Shown here in pieces: positions 51,540 to 63,110 of a stretch of 64,000 nt of DNA. The position numbers and the translations under genes were made by a program. The stretch is from positions 80,333,335-80,397,334 of the forward strand of contig OZ023268.1 in the NCBI GenBank assembly GCA_964006375.1, written 5' to 3'. The DNA is from Tillus elongatus. Lineage: Eukaryota; Arthropoda; Insecta; Coleoptera; Cleridae. Each line of letters starts with the position of its first letter. Within the stretch, counting starts at the first letter, position 1. Under the pieces are notes generated by a model, which worked only from the letters and a program-made list of their open reading frames with translations, searched no databases and was not told the DNA's origin.

Positions 51540-53175
51540 TCTCCTTGAACTGGAAAAATTTGCCAACAACTTGCTTGAGATAAAGGCTGGAAATATCGGG
51601 AACTTTTGGAAATCCATTAAAATATCCTGAAAACTGCTTAATGGAGCGACTTCTTAAGAAAGTGGCTTCAATGTCATTTTCTTCAATCTTAATAACCTGT
51701 ACATACAGACTTGGAGACTACTTTTCTGGCTTCATGAATTAATGATCTGTCCGATGAAACATTTAGTTTTAGGCATATTTCATGTTTTATTGGAAAATAC
51801 ACCAGGAGCCACATTCCTTCTTGTATCAAATCAAGCACAATAGGAGAAATATAATGAAACAATTTACCCCCAAAGCAGACTGATGCTGATGAATCATTTG
51901 TAACTGACTTATCGCTGAAATTTGATAGTGGAGTATCCATTTTCTGGATGTCATCTGAACCCTGTTCAGGAGTTGCTTAAACGTTTTCCATTATTTGCAT
52001 GTAATGACTAAGGGAAAGTTTTATTTCCGGTCTGAATTTGTATCTGAGATTTCCATATGACTTCCAGAATCACTATTTTTCGCTTGATCCTTTTAATCTA
52101 GCGATTTTTTCGTCAAACTAGCTTTCAAAATCTACACCTTTAACGTTTTGCCAGCAGGAACATGGATTGGCGTCGTTTCCTTTTATTTTGACCATCACCA
52201 TATCTCATTGTGCTTAGAACAGTTACAAAAGATGTATTAAATCCCCTTTTAATGTTCTTATCATTTATCAAGATTTTGCTGCAGAAGACATTCCAAGGCT
52301 CTATCCCTATTTCGTAGAATGAGTCCACATTTATTAAAGTCAAATTGTAATGTTTTTTTGCAGCGTTAGGCTCAACAGCCTTTAACAGATCATTTAGCAG
52401 ATAAGGAAATATATATTTTGCAACCTTGCAATGCTTTGACCCAGCCCTCATCTTCCATTTCTCAAGGATGTGTCCAGGCTAAAAAAAAGTCATGTTGGGA
52501 TGCTGGGTCAAATGGGTTGAGTTCACTGGAAGGAAGAGAAAAGAAATCTTATTTTCATCACTAACAGACACTATACTTGCAGAAAAATGAGAACTGAGAT
52601 GTCGCCAGTTTAGTACTTTTCTCTGGTAGATCTTTTAGAGCTGGTATTACTATTTTAAGCACCCAATCTGAGGATATGACGTCACACCAACGAGACCAAC
52701 TTCTGGATGGGCCTCCAAGTATCCAAGATGCATGGAGATTTTTCGCCTTATATTCCACGTAATACTGTCCTATCAGCTAAAATAGCACAGATAAAAGAAA
52801 TAGCTGATTTTGACGTATTACAAATATGTTTTGGATAGCGACAGCCCCTTTTCGATATAACTTTTTTTCTACCGTTAGGTTGGTTTCACCATAATTTATT
52901 ATATTTGAGAGTGGTACATCTTTCAGTTTCTTGGCTAAATTGTCAAAATAGGTATTAATAGTGGTGATTGATTGTTCTCAATAGGCCTCTGTGATATTTT
53001 AGAAATAATAGACCGAAACCCTATCAGGGAGATTATCTGTAAATTTTCGTATCACTTTACTTCTACTAGGTATTTTTGTTGCAATCATTCTGAGGTCTAA
53101 ATAATCAAGTGGGTAGCGTTAATCAAAACCAACTATAAATTGGTGGATGAATACATCTTGTTTGGTTAGAACCTT
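51540..53175 (-). pseudogene. Pogo/Jerky-like (CENPB-type DDE) transposase, decayed
   Basis: Minus-strand pieces in order: QDVFIHQFIVGFD (53160), a stop, then RYPLDYL; TTINTYFDNLAKKL and VPLSNIINYGETNLTVEKKL (about 52960-52870), where relatives have the catalytic Asp in NYDETNL and this copy has Gly; VEYKAKNLHASWILGG and SDWVLKIVIPALKDLPEKST (52758-52610); NSTHLTQHPN, where relatives read NSTHLTQPLD; then AKYIFPYLLNDLLKAV (about 52420) and the acidic/basic tail to 52140. A further C-terminal tract, readable as scraps, continues to about 51540. Several stops and frameshifts make it inactive. It may belong to the terminal repeat at 51009. Confidence 0.75.
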
Positions 53176-53821
53176 TGGACTCCCTTGATTTGGGTTTTTA
53201 TGGTGTCAGTAAAGTATAGAATACTGTATTTCATACGTTTTGCTTGGCTGCCTATAACTCATTATTTTTATGACATTTCTTATATATTTTACCTTAAGGG
53301 TGTGGTTTGTAAACTTTGGTAATTTTTCTGCAAAGGAAAAAGAGACAAATAACTATGAGGAGAATAGAAACAGTGTTCACCCCAAAAATAATTGAAAGTG
53401 GGGTTATATATCATATTAGGAAATAACTGGAAAAGCAAAGTAATCTAAACTAAACCAAAAATTCATGTTTTACCTGTTTTATCTAAGAACCACGAATAGT
53501 TTTCACAAGAGTCAAAAATACACATACTGTCACTCCCCCAGATGTTTAATACTAAAGTCAGTATTGCCAATAGAAATTTCTTTGTCGTGTTAAAGCAGTT
53601 TCATTGAGAGCTGTTGACTGCTTATGTACAAATTTAAAGCGATTGGGTGGCTTAATCCTGAAGTAGACATTTTTAAAAGAAGTTTATTGTTTATGTGTCT
53701 ATTGATCCAGCAGTGGTTATTCACCCAATTCACTGTATTTATTTATTTTTTATTTGTTTATCTGTTCCAAATTATACATTTTCTTACATGTTAATACATC
53801 ATTATTCAATGTATAATAAAC
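53176..53821. other. No gene recognised
   Basis: Could contain the decayed N-terminus of the pogo-like transposase. No DNA-binding motif is readable. Confidence 0.3.
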
Positions 53822-54250
53822 ATATTTTCTATTTTCTTTCTTCTTAAAATAGTTAATTTTTTTGGGTCTTCCTTTCACAACACTTTTTGTCAGAAATATC
53901 TCTCTCAGCTGCAGTTCTTCACTGTGTTCAACAAAACGTAAGGTGGTCTGGAAGCCGAATGCACAAATTAGCTGGTTACGAAATGTACTAAAAAGCAAAA
54001 ACATCTAGTTTGTGAAGCTTTAGTCACTTGTTAACTAGATTAATATTTTTCTCTATTTTTTTTTCGCTTAAAATAGTCAATTTTTTGGGTCTTCCTTTCA
54101 CAACGCTTGTTGTCGGAAACATCTGTCTCTCAGCTGCGGCTCTTTACTGTGTTCAACAAAATATAAGGTGTTCCGGAAGCAGAAGACACAAATTAGCTGA
54201 TTATGAAATGTACTCAAAAGCAAAAATCATCATCTAGTTTGTGAACCTCT
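53822..54250 (-). repeat. Tandem duplication of a 215-base unit with coding-like sequence
   Basis: Units 53822-54034 and 54040-54250 are close to 85% alike (shared GGGTCTTCCTTTCACAAC and CAAATTAGCTG). On the minus strand the first unit keeps an open frame (54004-53750) reading RFVEHSEELQLREIFLTKS then VVKGRPKKINYF. I do not recognise it. The frame is disrupted in the second unit. Confidence 0.7.
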
Positions 54251-55359
54251 CGTCAGTTCTAACTGGAATAATATCTTTTCTTTAAGTCACCAGATTTCTA
54301 GATCAACTTACGTCACAATGAGTGATTTTTAATTATGCTCAAATTCAAACAACAGTAACGTGTCTTCAGATAATTGCAAAAATTACTTCATTTCTTTTTA
54401 AACTTTCCAAAGAACGTCAGATCAAACTGAAATGAAAGTCATCGCCTGACTGAGCTGCGCTTACACAGTTAAATGGTCAACTTGCTGACACAGCCTAATT
54501 AAAAGTAACTCAGTCCATTGCTTGATCATCGAAAAGATGATGATGCAATATACCAGCACGATTGTACCACCTCGCTAGACAAAGAATACGTTTTTAACTT
54601 AAATATTTTTCGTTTTATTTTATCATTACAGGTTCTGTTGCTGTAATTCAGTAAAAAGTAAATATATTCTAACAGCATTTAATAGTGCAATTTTCTGCTT
54701 TAATTTATCTTATATATAAAGTTTTATTAACTTATTTGATGTTTAAAGAGAAATTTTACAATCTTATACATAGTTATATTCTAATTAGATTCCTAAATAA
54801 AGCTATTTGCTCAGACATAAGATGTCATATTAAAATAGAATAGGTTATATTTTTATTTTAAATATTAACTAATTTCTCATTATAAAACATGAAAGGGTTT
54901 GTATTTCAAGATTTGGCACACCCTGTCTAATTTTTATTTCGCTTATTTTTTATGAATGTATGTAAGAATTTAAGTACATTTTTACATTTATTTTCATTGT
55001 GTTATAAATAAAAGCGCTTAAACTACAAAGGAGTTTTATTTTTGATTTGTCAGAATTTAAAATTGAAACAACTTATCGTAAACAGTGGGTGTGTTGATGA
55101 ATTGCCGTGTCTGTACCCTAATTCTCACTAAACTTGGACATGTTATGGCTACAACACAGTAGCGGCTTGTGCCTTAATGCATTGGAGGTGCGCAAGGAAA
55201 AAAATGAAGGGCTCCCCTCTTTTTTCCTCGAAAATGTATTATAAAAAAACCTACTTACTAAACTTAATAATTATTAACTACTTACCAAGTTTTCCTCTAG
55301 TTAGTTATAGGTTATAGTAGTTAAAAAGTAATTTTCTTTGATAATTATTAACTAACTAT
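54251..55359. other. No gene; scattered transposon-end-like motifs
   Basis: GGCACACCCTGTC at about 54919 looks like a Tc1/mariner-type end, and CAGTAGCGGCTTGTG at about 55160 resembles the hAT ends at 11884 and 13198. Neither has a visible partner. Confidence 0.35.
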
Positions 55360-55608
55360 ATAATTTTAAATGTGTTGTTTGATATAAAGACATGACAATA
55401 TGTGATCTTTGTCATTTTATACTTCACATATCTTCTCAATTTTATTATATTTATTAATATGTTCATTTACTCGTCTATTAATTTATATATTTATAAACGG
55501 CTAAGCCTATGTAGATTAGCATTATATAATTTCAAATGTTTTGTTTGACATAAAAACATGACAATATGTGATCTTTGTCATTTTATACTGCACATATCTT
55601 TTCAATTT

Positions 55609-55679
<71 letters not shown>
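55360..55679. repeat. Two direct copies of a 90-base unit, then (TA)n
   Basis: 55361-55450 and 55524-55615 share ATGACAATATGTGATCTTTG and CACATATCTT. The second copy runs into (TA)n at 55612-55679. Confidence 0.8.
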
Positions 55680-55680
<1 letters not shown>

Positions 55681-56496
55681 TTTTTTGAACTTGAATTTTA
55701 AGATTAAATGTATTTTATGAAACTACGCCAGAATGCCGTACTTGATAGACGCAAACTTATTATAAATTTTGACTAAATGATTGAATATACTTTAAAATGT
55801 CTAAATGCGAGATGCTAGCCACGAGGATCTAATCTATCGTAGTTATATTCCTTCTACTAACACTATATTTTAGACTATATTTAATTATCGTTGTTTCAAT
55901 TACGTAATATTTTGCTGTATACAAATCAATAATAACGTTGCATTAAGAAAGATAATACGGTCCTGACGATAAAATGAGCGTTTACGCCTGTAATTCGAGA
56001 ACAGCATAACTGTATTCCGAGTCCCACCCTGGCCCGTTAAGCTGGAGCGATGTAAACAACGAAATGATCTAATCAAAATCAATCCGACGCGAGCACTGAA
56101 CGAAAATTACTAGGTACAAACGCTCTGCCTCTACCAAAAGTCTACTGCAAACTGCGAGTGTGTAATTGTATAGCGTACGACCAGATTGCTTATTCGGTCG
56201 TTTTCGAGGCAGAAGGCGATGATTTCGCATCCAAGTGTCACATTACATGAGAGCGCCGAAAAATACACACCACCGTGTGAGGAGTGATTTATATGGATAT
56301 AACACTATACTATACTTATTCTGATTCTCTATTAATGGCTGCCGACTCTCTGCGATCCTCGATATACTAATTTTGTTTGTTCAATGCAGGAGGTAAAAAA
56401 TTTATTAAAAATGTAGTATAGCAAAAATATTATTTTCCCACGGCAGGCGGCAGTGCGCGCGTATGGGCGCACTTATTGAGCAGCCGCCCCCGCTAC
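55680..56496. other. No gene recognised; GC-rich end near 56440
   Basis: Mostly AT-rich with no readable domain. About 56440-56500 is GC-rich (GGCGGCAGTGCGCGC) and resembles internal sequence of insect hAT elements, but this is not certain. Confidence 0.35.
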
Positions 56497-57699
56497 AACA
56501 TCTAGTGATGTGGTTGCCGTAAGTGTAACTTTGCTTCGCAGTGCTATTTCAGAGAGTAAACTCTTCACGCTAACTTTAAAACGTATGAGGTGTGATAGTG
56601 ATTTTGTGGCTACTGGTGTTCTTAGGGATGCAGGTGTTTTGATTACGGAGAGTGCAAGATTTAATGGTTCAGAGTTGAACTTTGTTAGTGTAATAAATGC
56701 TTTTCCATTAATAGATATTGTTGGGTGTAAACTTATATTTTTAACAATGTATTGAATGTTAATAACTTATACCTCCGCAATCTGATATTTACTTCTGAAT
56801 TATTTTAATCTCTTTTACCTCTTGACATTTTCAACTGTGATAGGATCATTATCTTTGGATATTTTGATGCAACCAAATGATATAAACGCATGTATTTCCA
56901 AGTATTCATTGTCTGGTAGTAAGGCATCCAATGTCCAGTAACCTATCTTTTTACACGCCTATCATAGTAATAATGGAATTCAAGATCTTGTAATCTCAAC
57001 GATGCCTCGTAAATTTCCCATGATCCACTTTCATTGTTGCCTGATAGTTCTCATCATCCTGTTATGTTTGTAAGGTTATCTGTTGTTCATGAAAGATCCC
57101 AGTCATTTCCAAATGTATACAGCTAATAAGTATTGCAATTTCAAGAAGGCTGACTTTAGAGGTCTTTATAATGCTTTTAATAAATGTAACTGGTCAGTGT
57201 TGAATTCATTTTCAGATGTTTATGCTGTTTTCAATTACTTCTACACTGTTATTTTCACTTTTTTTTGCTGATAGTTTTGTAGCCCTACTTGAAAAAGAGA
57301 GGTTACCCACCTTCGTTCGAAAACTACCAAAGGGCTACCTAAAGAATATTATAGTATTTATATTAGAGGTGTGCCAAGCTTCAAAATTTCGAACCAAACT
57401 CGAACAAAAGTGTTCGCGCTAGGCGATGTTAAAGTAGTTCGAAATACTTATTTCCCCAAAATAATTCGAAGTTCATTGCTCAAAACTACTTCGAAGTTGA
57501 ACTTTACAGGCAACGGCCCCATTAGCTCTGTAGCAGCGCTTTAAACCCGGTATTGGTTCCATTGAGTCAGTAGCGTAATTTCAGATTTCACTCACGCGTA
57601 TTTTAACAGTTACTGGGACACATTGAGACCTGACAGAGCCATTTAATAATCACAGAATAATTTTTTTATATATCTTAGCATCCAAACGCCTTTTTCGTT

Positions 57700-59085
57700 A
57701 GATAATGTCCCTGTGGACATGCCGTAGAATCTGTGGAAATAACTGGGGTACAAACCCCCAACAGATGTACTGGCTCTATGTAGTTGTTATCAGACCAATG
57801 ATAACATATGGAGCCATAGTTTCGTGGCCCAAGGCACTTCTGGCATCGTGAGGCCCAAACTGGTTCATCTACAGAGACAAGCTTGTCTGATGATAACGGG
57901 AGCGATATGCACCGCTCTGGAGGTCCTGCTTAATATTCCACCTCTTTACATTTGGCTGGAGAGGGTGGCGAGGTGGACAACATACAAATTAAAACAAACG
58001 GCCGAAGGAAATCAGTCTGGGAGGGTCCGGACTCCTTGATGACATTAAGGGTCATGAGATTCTGGGAATGGTCTCAGACTTGATGCCTACAAAGATCAGT
58101 AGAGATCTGTCTCAAAAGAACGTCTTCCCGGAAAGGGAGGACTGGGAACGAAATCAAACGACCCTATTGAGGGCCGATCTCTGCTGGTATACTGACAGTT
58201 CCAAAACCAATAGAGGGACAGGAGCTGGCGCATATGGGAGCAACACCGATGCTAGACTATCAACTAGCCTCGGAAAAAAACACAACCATACACCAGGCAG
58301 AAATGTATGCCATCGAGATGTGTGCAAGGGAAAGTATACAAAACCAGTGCACACACAAATCGATAAAGATATATTCAGATAGCTACGCTGCAATAAAGGG
58401 TCTTGGTTCCTACCGTTGCAATTCAAAATCGGTATGGAGTTGTAAATCTGCCCTCAACGAACTGGGCAGCTGCAATGAGGTGTTGTCGGTGGTCTGGATA
58501 CCGGGTCACTAGGACCATTATGGCAATGTTGCGGCCGACATGCTTGCCAGGAGTGGAGCCCAGAGGGATTTCATCGGACCAGAACTTATGCTGGGAATAT
58601 CTTCATGCACAGCAAAACGCACCTTAAAGACCTGGACAGAAAGAATGACAATTCCGCAATGGCAAAATCTGCCAGGATTAGCTCACTCTAAGGCTTTCAT
58701 AAATGGCCTTTCAGAGTCAAGGGCTAAAAAACCTCTAGAGCTAAACAGACAACAACTAAGTACTCTAGTCGGCCTGTATACAGGACACTGCCGCTTGCGT
58801 CACCACATGCACCGAATTGAAGTCGGTCAGAAAACTGAGTGCAAAAGAAACTGAGTGTGTATGGAGAGTAACGAAACAGCAGAGCACGTACTTTGTTCCT
58901 GTCTGGCGGCGGACGGGACTAGACACCTGCTCTTTGGCAAGACAGCTTGCTCCGGAATATCTGGATCAACTTTCGCTGACAAAGATTATCGACCTCTGCA
59001 GGAGGCTGGCTTTGTTGGGTGAAATATAGACTATTACGTGTGAGCCACAATAGAACTTATGGTCGCAGTGGAGGGACCTGACCTG
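57700..59085 (+). pseudogene. LINE-C: RT thumb and RNase H fragment nested in the hAT element
   Basis: Segments in shifting plus frames: RPMITYGAIVSWPKA (57790), PKLVHLQRQACLMITGAICT, LEVLLNIPPLYIWLERVA; RNase H pieces LCWYTDSSKTNRGTGAGAYG (58170-58230), TTIHQAEMYAIEMCARESIQ, KIYSDSYAAIKGL and VVWIPGH (58490), followed by a TAG; NVAADMLARSGAQ; LPGLAHSKAFINGL; TLVGLYTGHCRLRHHMHRIE (58770-58820) and a cysteine-rich end. This is the same element type as the 14.2-14.9 kb fragment. It ends near a short CTGACCTGACC tail. Confidence 0.8.
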
Positions 59086-59530
59086 ACCCCCCATGTAGCT
59101 TTGATAGTCAAATAACCACCTCTGCCTCCTCATAATTACTTAATCCTCTGGTAGCAGGACCCTGTTGTTTTCTTTTGTAAATAGATTTTATTTTAATTTA
59201 CTCAGCATTTCATTTAAACACTCCAGAATATCCGCCCAAATAAACTTTACCCCTAGATCTCTAATAAAGACCATAACCAGAAGTCCCGGGGGACTTTGTC
59301 TTAACTTAGGAGGATCGCATCCACTAGAATCTACCCTGGGCTTGTGTGTACATCGACAGTGACTCGGGAAGGGGGTGAGTATCCCGAGAGAGCATGCCTA
59401 CTTTCTGAAGAAAACTCAATAGGCGTTGGCGCTCGAGCATGATCCCGTAGGAAAGCCGTGTCCCGAAAGACATCCCGGAAATTCCCCATATTAGGGAAAA
59501 CTAACACTAAGCCCCCCTCCAGCCACCCCA
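59086..59530 (+). mobile_element. GC-rich LTR-like repeat, copy 2
   Basis: Matches the last 430 bases of 10236-11397 in the same orientation (AACCACCTCTGCC, AATAAAGACCATAA, CATGATCCCGTAGGAAAGCC, CACCCCAAGTGGCCGT). It lacks the upstream repeated block and ends a few bases earlier, so it is a truncated copy. Confidence 0.75.
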
Positions 59531-60345
59531 AGTGGCCGTTATAGTATATAAGAAAATGATATATGAACGTTGAAGAATTTTGGTTAGTTCGAAGTCCGAA
59601 TTTAAACTTTTAGAAAGTTCGACTGTGAACCTTAGACATACTATTTCCGAGGTTCGAGGTAACATATTTGCTTGGGTTGGTTAGGAAAAAACTTGGGTTT
59701 ACATACCTCTAATTTATATTCATAATATTCAATCAACATTTCTCGTGCACCAGCCTTTTTGTTTCTTTGGTTCTCTGCAAAATGTATAATCGTACATCAC
59801 ACTGAAAAATTCATAATTCAAGAAAACTGGGTCAGATTATTTTTTCCGGGGGTTTTGTATTCTTTGCAAAACAACCAAGTGCTGTCTAAAGAGTGTTACA
59901 TTGCTTACATTCATAATATTGAACCGAGCATTTTTGTGATTTGTAACTCAGTCTTTATGGCCCTTGGCAGTAAAAAAAAAGGGTTCTGTATTTCCTCTTC
60001 AGTGGTGTATGAAGGTGAGGTTTTGTATCAGCCTCAGGAGATTACTGATTCCTTTGCCAAATTTGTCAGAGACAATTTTGTTAACACACATTCTATATGT
60101 CGAGAATAATCCTACTTCAAACACAGTGACTATAAAGCTGGGCAGACCCTTTACTTAATCTTTTGGGAAATTCATACAAAAAGAGTTTCACAAATAGTGA
60201 GGATGGGACTCCTAGTTTCCAGGTTAAAGACTGCGCAATGGTAGTAGATGTCCCACTTTCTATAATCTTTGACATGTTACAAACTTCAACTTTTCCTACT
60301 AGATGGAATATTTCGACGGTCGCAAAGAATAACAGCGTATCTCGA

Positions 60346-61020
60346 TTTTTGGCAATAATGAGTTAATACATGATTTCTATATAAAAATACGTCTTTTTTT
60401 ATTAAGAACACATTTGTCGCATTTTTTTGCTCAAATAACCACTTTTTGAAAAAAGTTGTTTTATCGTATCTCATCCTGATACAAAATCGACCCAAATATT
60501 ATCGTAACTGCAGTTACGATTGCACTGAATAACACTTAAAGTAAATAATTTTATCTTATCTAGAGTTGGTTAAAAGCTGCAACGAATAATAAGTTAAAAT
60601 AGCATCATATGTCTACTTACGATAATATCAAGATCATTATGATATACTGTACTATCAGAAGTATACATAAGATTTCACTATTTCCCCATAAGTAGATATA
60701 GTTTTATCTGAACTTCAGATGCGATGTTATTACTAATACATTACCGCTACTAATCATTATGGGTACGAGTTACGATGTTACTACGCATCAGATACGATAC
60801 GATTACACAAGTCTTTGTTTACAAATGGCAGAGACGCGGTGTTTCGCACAATAGATATGATGGGTTCAAGAGGAATGCGTATAGCAAATCTTGCAATAGG
60901 TATGTGAAAAATTATTTACATTTAAGTGTCAGCACTGGCAAGATGAATCTCGGTAACCGGCGTTCAGTGTTTAAAATTAGGTTAGGATCCGTAGATATAC
61001 CTAATAATATCTTTAACTTT
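60346..61020. repeat. No gene; cluster of TTACGAT/ATCGTAA motifs with a perfect palindrome
   Basis: ATCGTAACTG at 60501-60510 is followed immediately by its exact reverse complement (20-base perfect palindrome, 60501-60520). Related ACGAT/ATCGT words recur at about 60465, 60620 and 60770-60800, suggesting a decayed small inverted-repeat element of roughly 350 bases. Confidence 0.5.
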
Positions 61021-61029
61021 TAGAATCGG

Positions 61030-63110
61030 AAATTCATTCTCATGATGATAATGATAATACGAGCTGCTCGGAACAATCATTGACAAGCTCCCCAACTTCC
61101 ACGGAAAATGATTTTCAACCTGGGTATAAAGAAGTAGAACATAATGTTTTATTAGCGACTAGTGATGATAAAAATTATTTACAAATGAGGCTATTGGTGT
61201 GGATATAGAAAACTTTGAAGTGATATATGAGATGGATATCATACCTGAGGAGATAATTTTTAAAATTGAATATAAGCTAACACAAAATAAGGCTCGCAAT
61301 TATGAGTTATATCTGATAAACTTCAGGCAGCCTTTCATATTTTTAATATTCTTTGTTTATATTAAAAAATTAAGCTCTATAGTGGTGGTAATTTCTATTT
61401 GTTGTATAGTATGTTCTAGATATTATAGATCTTTTTTTATTTAGCATGTATTAAGCGCACACAATGTGTTAATAATAATTTACTAAGCCTTAATATATAT
61501 TTTTGATTTTAGTTTGAAAATGACATTCAGCATGCGGACTTCTTGGAGGATAACTTAGCCAAACGAAATGAAAATAACTGTTTGGTGTTACAAGTTCATT
61601 TATTGGGAACTGTTGAAAGTGGCCCTATTGGTGGTGATGCTGCTCCGTCCGAAATGGACGTACAAAGGAATATATCTCCAGATAGGAAAATATACAGAAA
61701 ACCTCAAAACTGGAAGGTACAAGAAGTGAAGAGAAGAAGGAATCTGGGACAAGAGTATGTATCATACCCCACAAAAAAAAAACGGTTAAAGGTAGAAAAA
61801 TAGAGGAAGGTTGTGAAAAGAAAAACTGTAGGATGAAATGTTACACGAAAATTCTAGAAGACCGAAAATTAGTAATTTTTGAGAAGTTTTGGAAACTCGG
61901 TGATCACAATAAGCACATGGACTTTTTGGCAAAACATGTACAAAAAGAACAAAAGAAACTAGAGACCGCAAGAGAAAAGTATTCTCACCGTCAGTTTACA
62001 ATGAACTATTATTTAACGGTGCAAGAATCAATCGTTAAAGTTTGCAAAACTTTTTTTTGAATACTCTTTGTATAACTGATATTTGGATCAGAAGTGTCAT
62101 GAAAAAGCTTGATAAAAATGATATTGGAATAGGCAGTCCAGACAATAGAGGAAAATTTTGTAGTAAAGATCGTAGGGTAGAAAAATTAATTTATAAGAGA
62201 ACATATAGAGAGTCTACCCACAACTGAGTCGCACTATATTCGAAAAGACTCAAAACACCAATATCTAAAAGTTAATATACAGTCTTTAGCGCAAATATAT
62301 AGGTTGTATATTGAATAGGCAAAAGAGAAAAAGATTCCAATTGCCACATGCAGACAATACCACTATGCTTTTGAACATGTATATAATACAGGGTTCTTTT
62401 TACCAAAAAAATACCAGTGTGATATGTGTGACAAGTACATATTGGCAGATGATAAGAGAAAGACAGAATTGGAGGATGAAAGAAAAAACATCAGGAAAAT
62501 AAACAAGCTGTAAGAAAATTAAAAGAAAACGACAAGGAACAGGCAAGAGAAGACAAATCATTAAATTTGGCATGTTATGATTTACAGAAGATATTAGTAA
62601 CTCCCTACAAAGATGTCAATATTTGTTACTATAAATTAAAATATAGCACATACAATCCAACTTTATTCGACATTGGTAATAATAAAGCCTATTGTTATGT
62701 GCGGCACGAAACAATTGAAAAGGGGGGCCAACGAGATTGGAAGCTTTGTCTTAGATTATATAAAAAATCGAAAAGAAGATGGCTTTGATACCTTTGTGTT
62801 TTACACACATACCTGCGCTGGCCAAAACCGAAATCGGTTTGTTTTTGATATCTATGTGCTCGCTGCTGAAAAATACAGTTTTTATCACACACCGTTTCCT
62901 GGAAAAAGGGCATAGCCAAAATGAAGGGGATAGTGTACATGCCCTGATACGACAGAAAAGGGTAAAGTTGTATATACTCCTGAACAATGGATTATGTTAA
63001 TCAAGATGGCAAAGTTACCGGAGAGCCTTACAATGTGATAGAAGTAAACCAAATATACGATTTAAAACAGTTAGTAGGAAACGAGCAAAAGTGGAAAACC
63101 CGTTAGGTAG
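61030..63110 (+). pseudogene. Putative transposase of the C-x-GQN family, long decayed copy
   Basis: Plus-strand pieces in order: an acidic N-terminal stretch (about 61060-61180); QNWKVQEVKRRRNLGQEYVS (61710-61770); DRKLVIFEKFWKLGDHNKHM and FLAKHVQKEQKKLETAREKY (61860-61980); TVQESIVKVCKTFFLNTLCI (62020-62080); then, in another frame, ESLPTTESHYIRK (about 62210-62250); a YQCDMCDKY zinc-ligand-like box near 62415; ACYDLQKILVTPYKDVNICY (62570-62630); YNPTLFDIGNNKAYCYV; FYTHTCAGQNRNRFVF (62800-62850); FLEKGHSQNEGDSVHALIRQ (62895-62960); and VYTPEQWIMLIKMAK (about 62970-63010). At least six frameshifts or stops. C-x-GQN followed by GHS and an acidic residue is shared with 42.2-43.3 kb. A DNA-acting transposase is inference. 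Confidence 0.65.

Larger units (their letters stand above)
57364..59711. mobile_element. hAT element carrying nested retroelements, 2,348 bp
   Basis: The ends are TAGAGGTGTGCCAAG and (reverse-complemented) TAGAGGTATGTAAAC. They are flanked by identical ATTTATAT at 57356-57363 and 59712-59719, the 8-base target duplication of hAT elements. Only about 320 bases at the left and 180 at the right are hAT sequence, both rich in TTCGAA-type motifs. The centre is filled by a LINE fragment and an LTR-like repeat. Confidence 0.85.
56497..60345 (+). pseudogene. LINE-D: jockey/CR1-like non-LTR element split by a hAT insertion
   Basis: First part (56497-57355): apurinic-type endonuclease segments DVVAVSVTLLRSAISES (relatives read AVSETWL), VATGVLRDAGVLITESARFN, FNGSELNFVSV, then KADFRGLYNAFNKCNWSVL and LPTFVRKLPKGYLKN. 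Second part (59720-60345): ECYIAYIHNIEPSIF; KKKGFCISSSVVYEGEVLYQ then QEITDSFAKFVRDNF; then SFQVKDCAMVVDVPLSIIF and TSTFPTRWNISTVAK, the start of the RT domain. The two parts follow each other in LINE order, and the interruption is exactly the hAT element at 57364-59711 with its 8-base duplication. Truncated after the first RT blocks and full of stops. Confidence 0.75.
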
